Positions 15,736-23,414 of a stretch of 45,964 nucleotides of DNA are shown piece by piece; within the stretch, counting starts at the first letter, position 1; every line of letters begins with the position of its first letter. The notes under the pieces were generated by a model. That model was not told the origin of the DNA and did no database searches. It was given only the letters and a program-made list of their open reading frames with translations. The DNA is from Coprothermobacter sp. (GTDB lineage Bacteria > Coprothermobacterota > Coprothermobacteria > Coprothermobacterales > Coprothermobacteraceae): the NCBI GenBank assembly GCA_012842545.1, contig DUSQ01000062.1:1-45964 (forward strand), in the 5' to 3' direction. A program made the position numbers and the translations under genes.

Positions 15736-16764
15736 GTGAGCAATACTATTGTAAAGAAAAGTTTAGTGTTTGTAGTTCTGGTTGTTGGAGCATTGGCCGT
15801 TTTAGGTGGCTGTTCCACGGGGCCAGTGGAAGTAAAGACGGCTGAGGTTCAGAATGGTACTCTGGAACAAACTGTTTATGCCAGCGGCACGGTTAAGGCT
15901 AAACAGGAATATCCCCTTTATGGACCAACTGGAGTTAATGTGAAGAATGTTGAAGTGGAAGTTGGTGATCGAGTTGACAAAGGACAAACACTGGTTAGCT
16001 TTGATGATAATGATATGAGGACGCAGATTACTTTGGCGCAAAATCAGCTTAACATACTGCAGATTCAGCTGGATAGCTACAAGAAGATGAAAGATAGCGG
16101 TGGTAATCTCGCAGCGGGCCAAAGCACTGGCATGTCTCTGGATGATCAAATCGCAATGCAGGAAATTCAAATCAAGAACCAAAAGCTAAACATAACGTCA
16201 TTGGAAAACAAGTTGAAATCTTACACCCTAAAAGCTCCTGTGGCTGGTATTGTTGGTCAGCTCTTGGTTAGCTCTGGTATGCCCTCTCCTATGGGACAAC
16301 CTGCTGTTGTGATATATGACGTTTCTCAGAGAAAAGTCTCAATGATGCTTAACCCTGTAGATGCCATGTCTGTAAAAGTTGGTCAAACGGCACGTGTCTA
16401 TTTTGGCGACCAAACGTTTGAAGCTAAAGTGTCTTTTGTGAGTCCTGTAAGCGTAAACAACGCTGTTAACTTAGAAGTTACTTTAGGTGACGGAACTGAA
16501 ATTCCCATAGGTTCTTCTGTGGACGTGGAGATAAAAACCGCTGAGGAGAATGGGCTTATCATTCCTTTGTCAGCGGTCATATATGGAGAAGATGGCAAAA
16601 CCTATGTGAAGGTCGTTGAAGATGGCACAGTGAAGCAAAAAGCCATAAAAATCAGTGCTCAAAGCGCCAGTGAAGTTCTTGTTGAGACTGGACTGTCGCA
16701 GGGAGAGAAAGTTCTAACAGACCATCTCGATCTAGCTGAGGGTCAGAAGGTTGTAACGAGGTAG
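15736..16764 (+). CDS. Membrane-fusion/periplasmic adaptor-type lipoprotein (MacA-like)
   Basis: I use the GTG at 15736, 5 nt after GGAGG (15726-15730), giving 342 residues; the ATG at 15706 lacks a site. The N-terminus is a lipoprotein signal with lipobox LGGC. The adaptor fold follows: a biotinyl-lipoyl-like half (VEVGDRVDKGQTLVSFDDND), a coiled-coil hairpin (~95-160, TLAQNQLNILQIQLDSYKKM), the second lipoyl half (YTLKAPVAGIVGQLLVSSG), then beta-barrel sequence and a C-terminal domain (VETGLSQGEKVLTD). With the ABC ATPase and permease that follow it forms a MacAB-type exporter of peptides, lipids or toxic compounds. The substrate cannot be read from sequence. Confidence 0.85.
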   Translation: MSNTIVKKSLVFVVLVVGALAVLGGCSTGPVEVKTAEVQNGTLEQTVYASGTVKAKQEYPLYGPTGVNVKNVEVEVGDRVDKGQTLVSFDDNDMRTQITLAQNQLNILQIQLDSYKKMKDSGGNLAAGQSTGMSLDDQIAMQEIQIKNQKLNITSLENKLKSYTLKAPVAGIVGQLLVSSGMPSPMGQPAVVIYDVSQRKVSMMLNPVDAMSVKVGQTARVYFGDQTFEAKVSFVSPVSVNNAVNLEVTLGDGTEIPIGSSVDVEIKTAEENGLIIPLSAVIYGEDGKTYVKVVEDGTVKQKAIKISAQSASEVLVETGLSQGEKVLTDHLDLAEGQKVVTR

Positions 16765-16771
16765 TAGTGAT

Positions 16772-17461
16772 ATGGCAGATGTAGAAATTCAGCTGGAAGG
16801 CGTACGAAAGGTGTATGGGAAGGGAGAAGCTGCTTTTGAGGCTCTAAAGGGTATTGATCTTGAAGTACGAAAAGGTGAATACATTGCCATAACAGGACGA
16901 TCAGGTTCAGGAAAATCCACGCTCATGCACATTATTGGCTGTCTGGATTCTCTTACTTATGGTAAATACTATTTGGAAGGTGAAGACGTATCTAGGCTCT
17001 CCGACGACGATTTAGCGAGAATCAGGAACAGGAGAATAGGTTTTGTCTTTCAGGCTTTCAATCTATTGCCGCATTTGAACCTATTGGAACAGGTCATGGT
17101 CCCTATGTACTACGCTGGGATAACAGGCAACAAGGCAAAAAAGAAAGCCATGGATGCCTTAGACAGAGTAGGTCTCTCTAGTAAATGGCATCGGCACATT
17201 ACCCAGATTTCTGGGGGAGAAATGCAGAGAGTTGCCATTGCAAGAGCAATTGTCATGGAGCCGGGAATTGTACTTGCTGACGAGCCAACAGGAAATTTGG
17301 ATACAGCAACGTCGGATCAAGTAATGGATATTTTTGAGGAGCTGAACAAGAGCGGAAGCACAGTAGTCTTGGTGACTCACGAAATGGATGTGGCGTCCAG
17401 AGCTCAGCGAATTGTTCATTTAAAAGATGGTTTGATCGATCATGAGGAGTCGAAAATATGA
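16772..17461 (+). CDS. ABC transporter ATP-binding protein (MacB/LolD type)
   Basis: 229 residues, a complete ABC ATPase: Walker A GRSGSGKST, Q-loop in FVFQAFNLLPHLN, signature ISGGEMQRVAIARA, Walker B IVLADEPTGNLD, and the switch His in VLVTHEMD. The QAFNLLPHL and TGNLD sequences are typical of the MacB/LolD/FtsE mechanotransmission group rather than importers. It begins 7 nt after the adaptor gene and overlaps the permease by 4 nt (ATGA), so the three are one operon. Confidence 0.95.
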   Translation: MADVEIQLEGVRKVYGKGEAAFEALKGIDLEVRKGEYIAITGRSGSGKSTLMHIIGCLDSLTYGKYYLEGEDVSRLSDDDLARIRNRRIGFVFQAFNLLPHLNLLEQVMVPMYYAGITGNKAKKKAMDALDRVGLSSKWHRHITQISGGEMQRVAIARAIVMEPGIVLADEPTGNLDTATSDQVMDIFEELNKSGSTVVLVTHEMDVASRAQRIVHLKDGLIDHEESKI

Positions 17462-18681
17462 GCTTGTTCTTCATGCAAATAAAGGAAGCTTGGTTAAGCA
17501 TACTAAGAGGTAGACTGCGTTCGTTTCTCACAGTTCTCGGCGTTGTGATTGGCATCGCGTCGGTATTCACCATTTTGACTTTGAGTGCAGGCGTAACGAG
17601 CACTGTCAACAGGGAATTGGGACGTTTGGGAAGTGGAGTCCTTCAGCTTACAGTCAGTCCGGCTGCTGGAAATGTCAGTTTCACTGACCTGGACATCCTT
17701 GCATTAAGAAATGCTTCGCCATCTGTGAAATCCATTGTGCCCGTACAAAATGTAACTGGTTATTACAGTGCTGCTGGCCGTAGCGGGGTTGCCATGGTGC
17801 TTGGTACTAATGCAGAGTACTTTGATTCTTTCGGATTAAGCCTGGATCAGGGACAGTTATTTACTGATGCAAATGTTCGAAATGGTGACCTTGTCGCTGT
17901 GGTGGATAAAATGGCCATTCAGCAAGGTGTTTTGCCTGCAAATATCGTGGGCAAGAGACTGCAGGTTAATGTCAGTGGGAGCACTTTTTCTCTTAGGGTA
18001 GTGGGTGTTGTTAGAAGTGGGGTCAGCATAGGCGGAGGCAATGGATCAGCGGCACGTGCAGGTATTGATGAAAGGAACATCCCCATTACCGTCTACGTAC
18101 CCTACACTGCACTAAAGAATGCAGGAGTGGCCACCGAAATCACGAGCTTGGCTGTTTTGCTAACTTCCCAGGAAGAGGTTGAGTCTTTCGGTCAGTTGGC
18201 CGTGAGCCTGCTGAATAGCATTCATCATGTCCGCGGAGGATTTCAAGCAACGTCCCTGGTGTCAGCTTTAGACGCTGTAAACAACATTCTTAATGTGATC
18301 AGCCTGGTTTTATCAGTCATAGCTGGAATTTCTCTGGTCGTCGGTGGCATAGGTGTCATGAACATCATGTTGGTTTCAGTCACTGAGAGAACTCGTGAGA
18401 TTGGCATACGTAAGGCACTGGGAGCCAGAAGAAGGGATATCTTAATTCAATTCCTTACCGAGGCTCTCATTTTGACGCTCAGTGGCGGTGTGATCGGTGT
18501 AGCATTAGGCTGGGGGCTCAGCTCTGCAGCTAGTAAAGCTGCATCAATACCCATGCTTGTAACCTGGCAGAACCTGCTACTTTCGGTGTCGTTTGCGCTT
18601 TTGGTGGGAGTGTTTTTCGGTATTTACCCTGCTTACAGAGCTAGTCTGTTGCATCCAGTGGAAGCACTTCGTTACGAGTAG
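17458..18681 (+). CDS. MacB/FtsX-family ABC transporter permease
   Basis: 407 residues. The MacB_PCD layout is clear: an N-terminal helix with the family motif RSFLTVLGVVIGIASV, a large extracytoplasmic domain (~45-275), and a C-terminal FtsX domain of three helices (IISLVLSVIAGISLVVGGIGVMN-like, ILTLSGGVIGVALGWGL and LLLSVSFALLVGVFFGIYPA). VTERTREIGIRKALGA is the coupling motif between the helices. This permease works with the upstream ATPase and adaptor to export substrate from the outer face of the membrane. Confidence 0.93.
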   Translation: MSLFFMQIKEAWLSILRGRLRSFLTVLGVVIGIASVFTILTLSAGVTSTVNRELGRLGSGVLQLTVSPAAGNVSFTDLDILALRNASPSVKSIVPVQNVTGYYSAAGRSGVAMVLGTNAEYFDSFGLSLDQGQLFTDANVRNGDLVAVVDKMAIQQGVLPANIVGKRLQVNVSGSTFSLRVVGVVRSGVSIGGGNGSAARAGIDERNIPITVYVPYTALKNAGVATEITSLAVLLTSQEEVESFGQLAVSLLNSIHHVRGGFQATSLVSALDAVNNILNVISLVLSVIAGISLVVGGIGVMNIMLVSVTERTREIGIRKALGARRRDILIQFLTEALILTLSGGVIGVALGWGLSSAASKAASIPMLVTWQNLLLSVSFALLVGVFFGIYPAYRASLLHPVEALRYE

Positions 18682-18939
18682 GCTTGTCGTAGTATGTTCA
18701 TACGTGTGTTTCACTTGTACAAACCTTGGCGAAGGAAGAAGGTAGCTTACGTATGTGTGCCCAAAGCGTGCTTTCTTCCTCCGCTTCATATGGTTGTTTT
18801 GTAAGTGACTTTTCGCTTTTGTGTATTTCTTCCTTTTTGCCTTTTGAAACATGTTTTTGGGGAACCAGAGATCATGTTTGCCTCATGTCGTGTTAAATTA
18901 TTAGCATAAGAATCTTAAGGGAAAGGGGAGGCGGAAATA
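18682..18939. other. 258-bp intergenic region with one long-loop inverted repeat
   Basis: The only structure I see is GCGAAGGAAGAA (18729-18740), which pairs with TTCTTCCTCCGC (18773-18784) with a single A-C mismatch around a 32-nt loop. Only loosely T-rich sequence follows (18800-18842), so it is not a classic terminator. A promoter for the dehydrogenase cluster must lie here, but the candidates around 18879-18905 are weak. A GGGGAGG site precedes the TTG start of the next gene. No ORF of interest was found. Confidence 0.5.
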
Positions 18940-19251
18940 TTGTCACGTCGTATTCAAGAACATCCCATACTCGAATTCCCCAGGACCAAAGAGATTACCA
19001 TTGTCTTCGAAGGTCGGGAACTTGTGGCGCATGAAGGTGACACTGTAGCTTCAGCGCTGATTGCGAATGGCATTGACGTGCTGCGAGATAGCATGAGCCT
19101 GCACAGGCCCCGAGGGCTCTTCTGCGCTATTGGAAATTGCAGCAGTTGTCTTATGGTTATTAACGGCGTTCCCAACACAAGAGCCTGTGTTACTCCGGTC
19201 AGCCAGGGTATGACTGTGGAACGTCAGCGAGACAAGGGGATGATGCCATGA
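18940..19251 (+). CDS. (2Fe-2S) subunit of an FAD-dependent amino acid dehydrogenase complex
   Basis: 103 residues with a Fer2_4 fold: FEGRELVAHEGDTVASALIA, then the cysteine cluster C-X4-C-X2-C in FCAIGNCSSCLM and a fourth Cys in RACVTPV. This matches the small N-terminal ferredoxin-like domain of sarcosine oxidase alpha and HcnA, and the dye-linked proline dehydrogenase alpha chain. Here it is a separate polypeptide. It starts at TTG after GGGGAGG and overlaps the flavoprotein gene by 4 nt, so it is likely the first gene of the five-gene operon. It would pass electrons from flavin toward a membrane or soluble acceptor. Confidence 0.85.
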   Translation: MSRRIQEHPILEFPRTKEITIVFEGRELVAHEGDTVASALIANGIDVLRDSMSLHRPRGLFCAIGNCSSCLMVINGVPNTRACVTPVSQGMTVERQRDKGMMP

Positions 19252-20333
19252 TTTTCACGGACGTCATGGTTATAGGTGGTGGTCCAGCTGGCATGAATGC
19301 TGCCTTGACTGCTGCTGAGAGCGGAGCACAAGTGCTTCTGGTTGACAAATTCCAGAAACTTGGTGGCCAATTGGTTAAACAGACTCACAAGTTCTTTGGA
19401 TGGGCTGACCGAGGTGCAGGAACTCGTGGTTTTAACTTGGCAAAGCAGCTTGCTGCGCAAGTGAATGCTCACCCAAATATAAAGACTTTGCTGGGTTATG
19501 AAGTCATAGGGGGTTACCCTGATCAAACGTACTTGGCTGCCTCCTGGGAAGACCATGTAAAAATATCTGCCAAGAAAGCTGTGATATGCACGGGCGCTGC
19601 TGAGCGCATGATTTTATTTGAAAACAATGACTTGCCTGGGGTTATGGGTGCTGGTGCAGTACAGACGCTCATGAACGAGTATGGTGTGCTACCCGGTGAA
19701 AGTTTTCTCATCGTTGGTAGTGGAAATGTGGGAGTCATATTGGCTTACCAGTTACTGCAAGCTGGAGCTCATGTGGATGCCGTCATAGATGTACTACCTA
19801 AGCTTGGTGGTGCATACTGGGTACACGCTGCTAAAGTTCAAAGGCTGGGAGTTCCGCTTTTGCTAAGACGCACTGTACTTGGCGTCTACGGTACTGAGCA
19901 CGTTGAAGAAGCCGTTACTGCTGAAGTTGGCGAAAACATGGAACCAGTGGCTGGCACTGAAATGCATCATAAGGTAGATGTGGTAGCACTGGCAGTAGGG
20001 CTAATGCCTCTCACAGATTTGTTCCAAATGCTCCAGGTTAGGACGGAGTACATCCCCGAACTGGGCGGCTTTGTGCCATGGCATGACGAATTGGGACACA
20101 CTACCAATCCAAACGTCTACGTTGCCGGAGATGCGGGAGGTATTGAAGAAGCTACCACTGCAAGTCTGGGAGGAAGTATTGCTGGTTTAGTAGCTGCGAA
20201 AGAACTCGGTTTTCCAGTAGATGAGAATCGGATACAGGAATACTTACGAGCCCTTAGTAGCTTCCGGGAAAGCTCTCTGAGTAAGAAAGTACTCGAGGGC
20301 ATCGAGCGCATGAGAGGTGATAGCAATGCTTAA
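19248..20333 (+). CDS. FAD/NAD(P)-binding subunit of the dehydrogenase complex (HcnB / PDH alpha-like)
   Basis: 361 residues. Two Rossmann fingerprints are visible: IGGGPAGMNAALTAAESGAQ at the N-terminus for FAD and VGSGNVGVILAYQLLQAGAH mid-chain for a second nucleotide. AAERMILFENNDLPGVMGAGA and the C-terminal NVYVAGDAGGI (FAD pyrophosphate) complete a class II pyridine nucleotide-disulfide reductase fold. The same arrangement occurs in HcnB, opine oxidase subunit A and the alpha subunit of archaeal dye-linked L-proline dehydrogenase. It probably transfers electrons between the catalytic flavoprotein and NAD(P) or dyes. It overlaps the ferredoxin gene by 8 nt. Confidence 0.88.
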   Translation: MIFTDVMVIGGGPAGMNAALTAAESGAQVLLVDKFQKLGGQLVKQTHKFFGWADRGAGTRGFNLAKQLAAQVNAHPNIKTLLGYEVIGGYPDQTYLAASWEDHVKISAKKAVICTGAAERMILFENNDLPGVMGAGAVQTLMNEYGVLPGESFLIVGSGNVGVILAYQLLQAGAHVDAVIDVLPKLGGAYWVHAAKVQRLGVPLLLRRTVLGVYGTEHVEEAVTAEVGENMEPVAGTEMHHKVDVVALAVGLMPLTDLFQMLQVRTEYIPELGGFVPWHDELGHTTNPNVYVAGDAGGIEEATTASLGGSIAGLVAAKELGFPVDENRIQEYLRALSSFRESSLSKKVLEGIERMRGDSNA

Positions 20334-20811
20334 TGTGGACGGCGTTCCCACTTTAGATGATGTCATGAGGAATTTTCCCAGTGAAGAACGCCTTATTAAA
20401 GGATTCGTGGCTGTGCATGAATGTTATCAAGATATCCCGTGCAATCCTTGCGTAGAATCCTGTCCTGTACATGCCATTTCCATGGAAAAACTTACCACAC
20501 CCCCGGTGATCGATTTTAATAAGTGCACTGGGTGTGGAAACTGTGTGGCTTCCTGTCCGGGATTAGCCATTTTTTTACTTTCTTTGAAGAATGGTAGCGC
20601 ACAAGTGACCATACCGTATGAGATGATGGACGTCCCTGAAAAAGGAGAAAAGGTGGATGGCCTTGACCGATATGGAAGAAAAGTCTGTGAAGCGGATGTG
20701 GCTCGCGTAGTAAAGCTTCCTTCACTAGATAAGACCAGCAGAACTACTTTAGTAACTCTGGAGATTCCAAGGGAACTGTTACCCGTTGTGCGCTCCTTTA
20801 GAAGGAGATGA
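20326..20811 (+). CDS. Ferredoxin-type 4Fe-4S subunit of the dehydrogenase complex
   Basis: 161 residues from the ATG at 20326, which is well spaced from GAGAGGTGAT; a GTG at 20317 is possible but has no site. It carries one complete 4Fe-4S motif (CTGCGNCVASCPG) and a second cluster of cysteines (CNPCVESCPVHA, with an upstream Cys in HECYQDIPC). The C-terminal ~80 residues are unlike ferredoxin and may form a subunit interface. It lies between the two flavoprotein genes, as the ferredoxin-like subunit does in archaeal multi-subunit proline dehydrogenase clusters. Confidence 0.83.
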   Translation: MLNVDGVPTLDDVMRNFPSEERLIKGFVAVHECYQDIPCNPCVESCPVHAISMEKLTTPPVIDFNKCTGCGNCVASCPGLAIFLLSLKNGSAQVTIPYEMMDVPEKGEKVDGLDRYGRKVCEADVARVVKLPSLDKTSRTTLVTLEIPRELLPVVRSFRRR

Positions 20812-20817
20812 CTAAGG

Positions 20818-21099
20818 ATGAATGAAGAAAACATCATAGTGTGCAGATGTGAAGATATCACACTTAAACAACTCAGGGAGGCCATAAAGGACGGTTATGA
20901 TTCTTGGGATAAATTGAAGCGGTATTTAAGAATTGGCATGGGCCCTTGCGGTGGTAAGACCTGCAAACTTTTGGTGTTAAGGGAATTGGCCATGGTGAAG
21001 AATGTGCCCATATCCAATCTGTACTTGAGAAAGACCGTGGTTAGGCCACCTGTTAGAAGCGTGCCCTTCAAGGCGTTGGAAAAGGAGGCGAGCTTATGA
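20818..21099 (+). CDS. BFD-like (2Fe-2S)-binding subunit
   Basis: 93 residues. The bacterioferritin-associated-ferredoxin-like fold is marked by CRCEDIT near the N-terminus and CGGKTC about 35 residues later, giving four cysteine ligands for a [2Fe-2S] cluster. In sarcosine oxidase and opine/proline dehydrogenases this domain is normally fused to the large alpha chain or present as a tiny subunit. Here it is separate. It overlaps the DadA-like gene by 4 nt. The C-terminal 25 residues (PPVRSVPFKALEKEAS) are low complexity and may be a docking tail. Confidence 0.85.
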   Translation: MNEENIIVCRCEDITLKQLREAIKDGYDSWDKLKRYLRIGMGPCGGKTCKLLVLRELAMVKNVPISNLYLRKTVVRPPVRSVPFKALEKEASL

Positions 21100-22262
21100 C
21101 TTACGATCTGATCATAGTAGGTGGTGGCATACAAGGCGTGGCCACGGCGTACGAGCTTGCAAAAAGGGGCGCAGGTAAGATCCTACTCCTGGAGAAGACT
21201 TTTTTGACTGGTGGATCAACTGGTTCCTGTGCGGCTGGTATCAGGGCTCAATTCGGCTCTGAATTCAATGTGCGGCTTATGGCAAGGAGTTTGGAAATAT
21301 TTGAACACATGGACGAAGAACTTGGTTACAGCAAAGACTATTTAGAACTGTGGCAAGGCGGTTATTTAGTTCTCGCTTATTCAGGGAAGGAATTCGAAGG
21401 ATTGAAGCGAAATGCGGAGGTTCAGCACCGATTTGGGCTCGATACAGTCATATTGTCCCATGAGGAAGTGCAGAAAGAATTCCCGCGTGTTAACGTCGAT
21501 GGGGTAGTTGGAGCCACATACCATGGACGTGATGGTCATGCGGATCCGTTCCGTGTAACGTTTGCTTATGCTGAAGCTGCTAAGAAGCTGGGGGTGGATA
21601 TAAGGGAGTGGACTCCTGTTTCGGAGATTCTCGTGGAGAACAGTAAGGTGCGCGGTGTAAAACTTGAGGACGGCTCAAAGATACTTGCTGACAGGGTCCT
21701 TGTGAGTGCTGGTGCTTGGACCACAGCTTTGCTTAAGACTGCTGGTGTGGATCTGCCTTTGTGGGGTGAGAAGCACGAAATCTTGATTACTGAACCTTGG
21801 GAACGAGTACTTGGTCCCATGGTTATATCTTTCTCCAGAGGTTTTTACATACAGCAACGTCCACATGGGTCATTTATCATGGGACTTCCTCCAGTGGATC
21901 CCGAACATTGGTATGAGCCTGAGGAGTTTGATTTCTCAAGTAGTATGGACTTCCTGATGCGTATGACAAAGGAAGCGACGCATGTTCTTCCGTTTCTTAA
22001 GGGCGTGAACGTAGTAAGGCAATGGGCTGGTCTCTACGAAATGACCCCTGACCATCATCATGCCATTGGTCCCGTAGACGAAGTTGAAGGACTATGGGTC
22101 GCAGCTGGTGGTTCTGGTCATGGATTCATGTTTGGCCCTGCCATGGCAGAGCAACTTAGCAAATGGATGACTGATAGTCCCATGGATATTGATCTGGCAC
22201 CCTTGGCTCCAGGACGTTTTAAGAAAGGTGCTCTGGTTGTGGAACCTGCAGTAGTGGGATAA
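21096..22262 (+). CDS. DadA-like FAD-dependent amino acid dehydrogenase, catalytic subunit (PDH beta / SoxB-like)
   Basis: 388 residues, the DAO/glycine oxidase fold: IVGGGIQGVATAYELAKRG (FAD), the characteristic GSTGSCAAGIRAQFGSEFNV, a mid-region DGHADPFRVTFAYAEAAKKL, and the closing GLWVAAGGSGHGFMFGPAM. This is the typical catalytic beta chain of dye-linked L-proline dehydrogenase, sarcosine oxidase or opine oxidase. The five-gene arrangement, an amino-acid-fermenting context and no transporter or opine gene nearby favour proline or another secondary amine as substrate, but this is an inference. Confidence 0.88.
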   Translation: MTYDLIIVGGGIQGVATAYELAKRGAGKILLLEKTFLTGGSTGSCAAGIRAQFGSEFNVRLMARSLEIFEHMDEELGYSKDYLELWQGGYLVLAYSGKEFEGLKRNAEVQHRFGLDTVILSHEEVQKEFPRVNVDGVVGATYHGRDGHADPFRVTFAYAEAAKKLGVDIREWTPVSEILVENSKVRGVKLEDGSKILADRVLVSAGAWTTALLKTAGVDLPLWGEKHEILITEPWERVLGPMVISFSRGFYIQQRPHGSFIMGLPPVDPEHWYEPEEFDFSSSMDFLMRMTKEATHVLPFLKGVNVVRQWAGLYEMTPDHHHAIGPVDEVEGLWVAAGGSGHGFMFGPAMAEQLSKWMTDSPMDIDLAPLAPGRFKKGALVVEPAVVG

Positions 22263-22350
22263 GCGTCAAACTCCAGATTTAGTACTAAGTAGGTCTGGCT
22301 TAAGCTTAGGCGCCGGATCTCTTGCGCTCTTTAGTATATAAGGAGACACA

Positions 22351-22389
22351 ATGTTTATGTCTAAACTTGGTGGGTATGTAGTTGTATAA
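22351..22389 (+). other. Twelve-codon ORF with ribosome site upstream of the lipoprotein gene
   Basis: ATG 22351 to TAA 22387-22389 encodes MFMSKLGGYVVV. An AAGGAG site is 5-6 nt upstream. A TATAAT (22385-22390) overlaps the stop and may be the promoter of the lipoprotein gene. It could be a leader peptide or chance; there are no repeated codons to suggest attenuation. Confidence 0.25.
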
Positions 22390-22426
22390 TCTTAAGCAGC
22401 TGTTCTTTGTGGAGGTGTGCAGAAAA

Positions 22427-22924
22427 GTGCGAAAACTAGTCACCATATTAGTTCTGGTTCTCGTTGTGCTGGTTCCATTAGCTGGTTGCAGCTCTACCAG
22501 CAAGGTTGATAGTAATAATGCCCAGGTTACCTACAAGCTGAGGATTTACGGAACCGAGTCATGTATTTATTGCCAGCGAATGAAGGAGTTGTCCGTAGAA
22601 ATGTTCGGTGCGACCAATACCATTTTTGCAGAGATTAACCCTGCCATTACGGGGACGGAGGTAAACCTGCAAAAGTTTTGCTTCCTTGGGTCAGTTGTTG
22701 CCTCAGTAGGTTGCGGAGCACCCACACCCATCGTAGTACTTACAGATGGAGACGACCATCTGTTGGCTCTATGGATAGGTTATGTTGAGAAGAGTGAGCT
22801 ACAGAAGATTCTTGATAATACGTCGGTGGGCAGGCCCATTTACTGGCCGTCTGATGCGGAAGGCTTCATACCTTTGCCAGAAGACAAAGCTAACGAAGTA
22901 AGAGAAGTACTCGGTTTAAAGTGA
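22427..22924 (+). CDS. Lipoprotein with thioredoxin-like CxxC motif
   Basis: 165 residues from the GTG at 22427, placed by GGAGGT at 22411-22416. A lipobox signal (LVLVVLVPLAGC, Cys21) anchors it outside the membrane. After a short linker the thioredoxin-like strand LRIYGTESCIYCQRM carries Cys46-x-x-Cys49, and APTPIVVL holds the cis-proline-like position. Two further cysteines (KFCFLG and VGCGAP) are unusual and could form another disulfide. A thiol-disulfide role outside the cytoplasm is inferred. It follows the dehydrogenase cluster after a 164-nt gap with a TATAAT, so it probably has its own promoter. Confidence 0.7.
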   Translation: MRKLVTILVLVLVVLVPLAGCSSTSKVDSNNAQVTYKLRIYGTESCIYCQRMKELSVEMFGATNTIFAEINPAITGTEVNLQKFCFLGSVVASVGCGAPTPIVVLTDGDDHLLALWIGYVEKSELQKILDNTSVGRPIYWPSDAEGFIPLPEDKANEVREVLGLK

Positions 22925-23031
22925 TGTTTTTCGGCGCCAGTACTAGCTACTTCTTCTTAAGGTATAGGTGAGGCGTTTTCACCATTAAAAATGGGGAAGA
23001 TACACAGTGGTGCGGGTCGAGTTGTTCCTTG
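22925..23031. other. Intergenic sequence between convergent genes
   Basis: TTCACCATT (22978-22986) and AATGGGGAA (22990-22998) can form a 9-bp stem with one mismatch around an AAA loop. No T-run follows, so terminator function is doubtful. Nothing else stands out. Confidence 0.3.
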
Positions 23032-23397
23032 CTAAATAACTAACTCTCCATTTACTGTTTTGGAAATAACTAGTTCTTTCAAGACGTTGTTGGGAACAAG
23101 ATCCCAAGCATTTAATGCGTTGTTTTCGGTGCATTTCACTGCTTTCCTCACGCATGAATGGCTAAATGAAAGGTCCTCTAAGTAAAGTTGTAGTTCTTTT
23201 TCGTTTGCCATCTCCATGAGGTTCTTGGCTACCAAACGCTGTCTACTCTTTGGTGTTATGAGTACAAGGCTTTCATCTTTTTCAAAAAATAACACGTGCT
23301 CCACATGGATGTTCAAAATAGGTCTTAACCTAAAGATGGCAACATTTTCCAAAAGCTCGAAATCACAATCTGAGTGGTACCATACAGCTTTTTCCAT
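23032..23397 (-). CDS. Small soluble protein of unknown function
   Basis: 121 residues starting at the ATG at 23395-23397 (MEKAVWYHSD). An in-frame extension to 23424 would overlap the start of the divergent gene and has no ribosome site. I do not recognise the family. The sequence is a mixed alpha/beta chain with RLRPILNIHVEHVLFFEKDE, a basic stretch TPKSRQRLVAKNLMEMANE and two cysteines in the middle region (SCVRKAVKC). The basic, helical middle could contact nucleic acid, but there is no clear helix-turn-helix. Its promoter appears to overlap that of the M23 peptidase gene, so it might regulate or accompany that gene. Confidence 0.55.
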   Translation of the reverse strand: MEKAVWYHSDCDFELLENVAIFRLRPILNIHVEHVLFFEKDESLVLITPKSRQRLVAKNLMEMANEKELQLYLEDLSFSHSCVRKAVKCTENNALNAWDLVPNNVLKELVISKTVNGELVI

Positions 23398-23414
23398 AAT
23401 ACAATAATACATGT
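23398..23414. promoter_or_regulatory. 17-bp divergent intergenic region with overlapping -10 elements
   Basis: On the plus strand TACAAT (23400-23405) is 9 nt before ATG 23415. On the minus strand TATTAT (23409-23404) is 6 nt before ATG 23397. Neither start has a Shine-Dalgarno site. The two -10 elements overlap by two bases, so the promoters should exclude each other. Recognisable -35 hexamers are missing in both directions. Confidence 0.5.

Noticed and set aside
18729..18784. Inverted repeat as a transcription terminator after the MacB-type permease
   Set aside because: The loop is 32 nt, the stem contains a mismatch and no run of T directly follows. I list it only as an inverted repeat.
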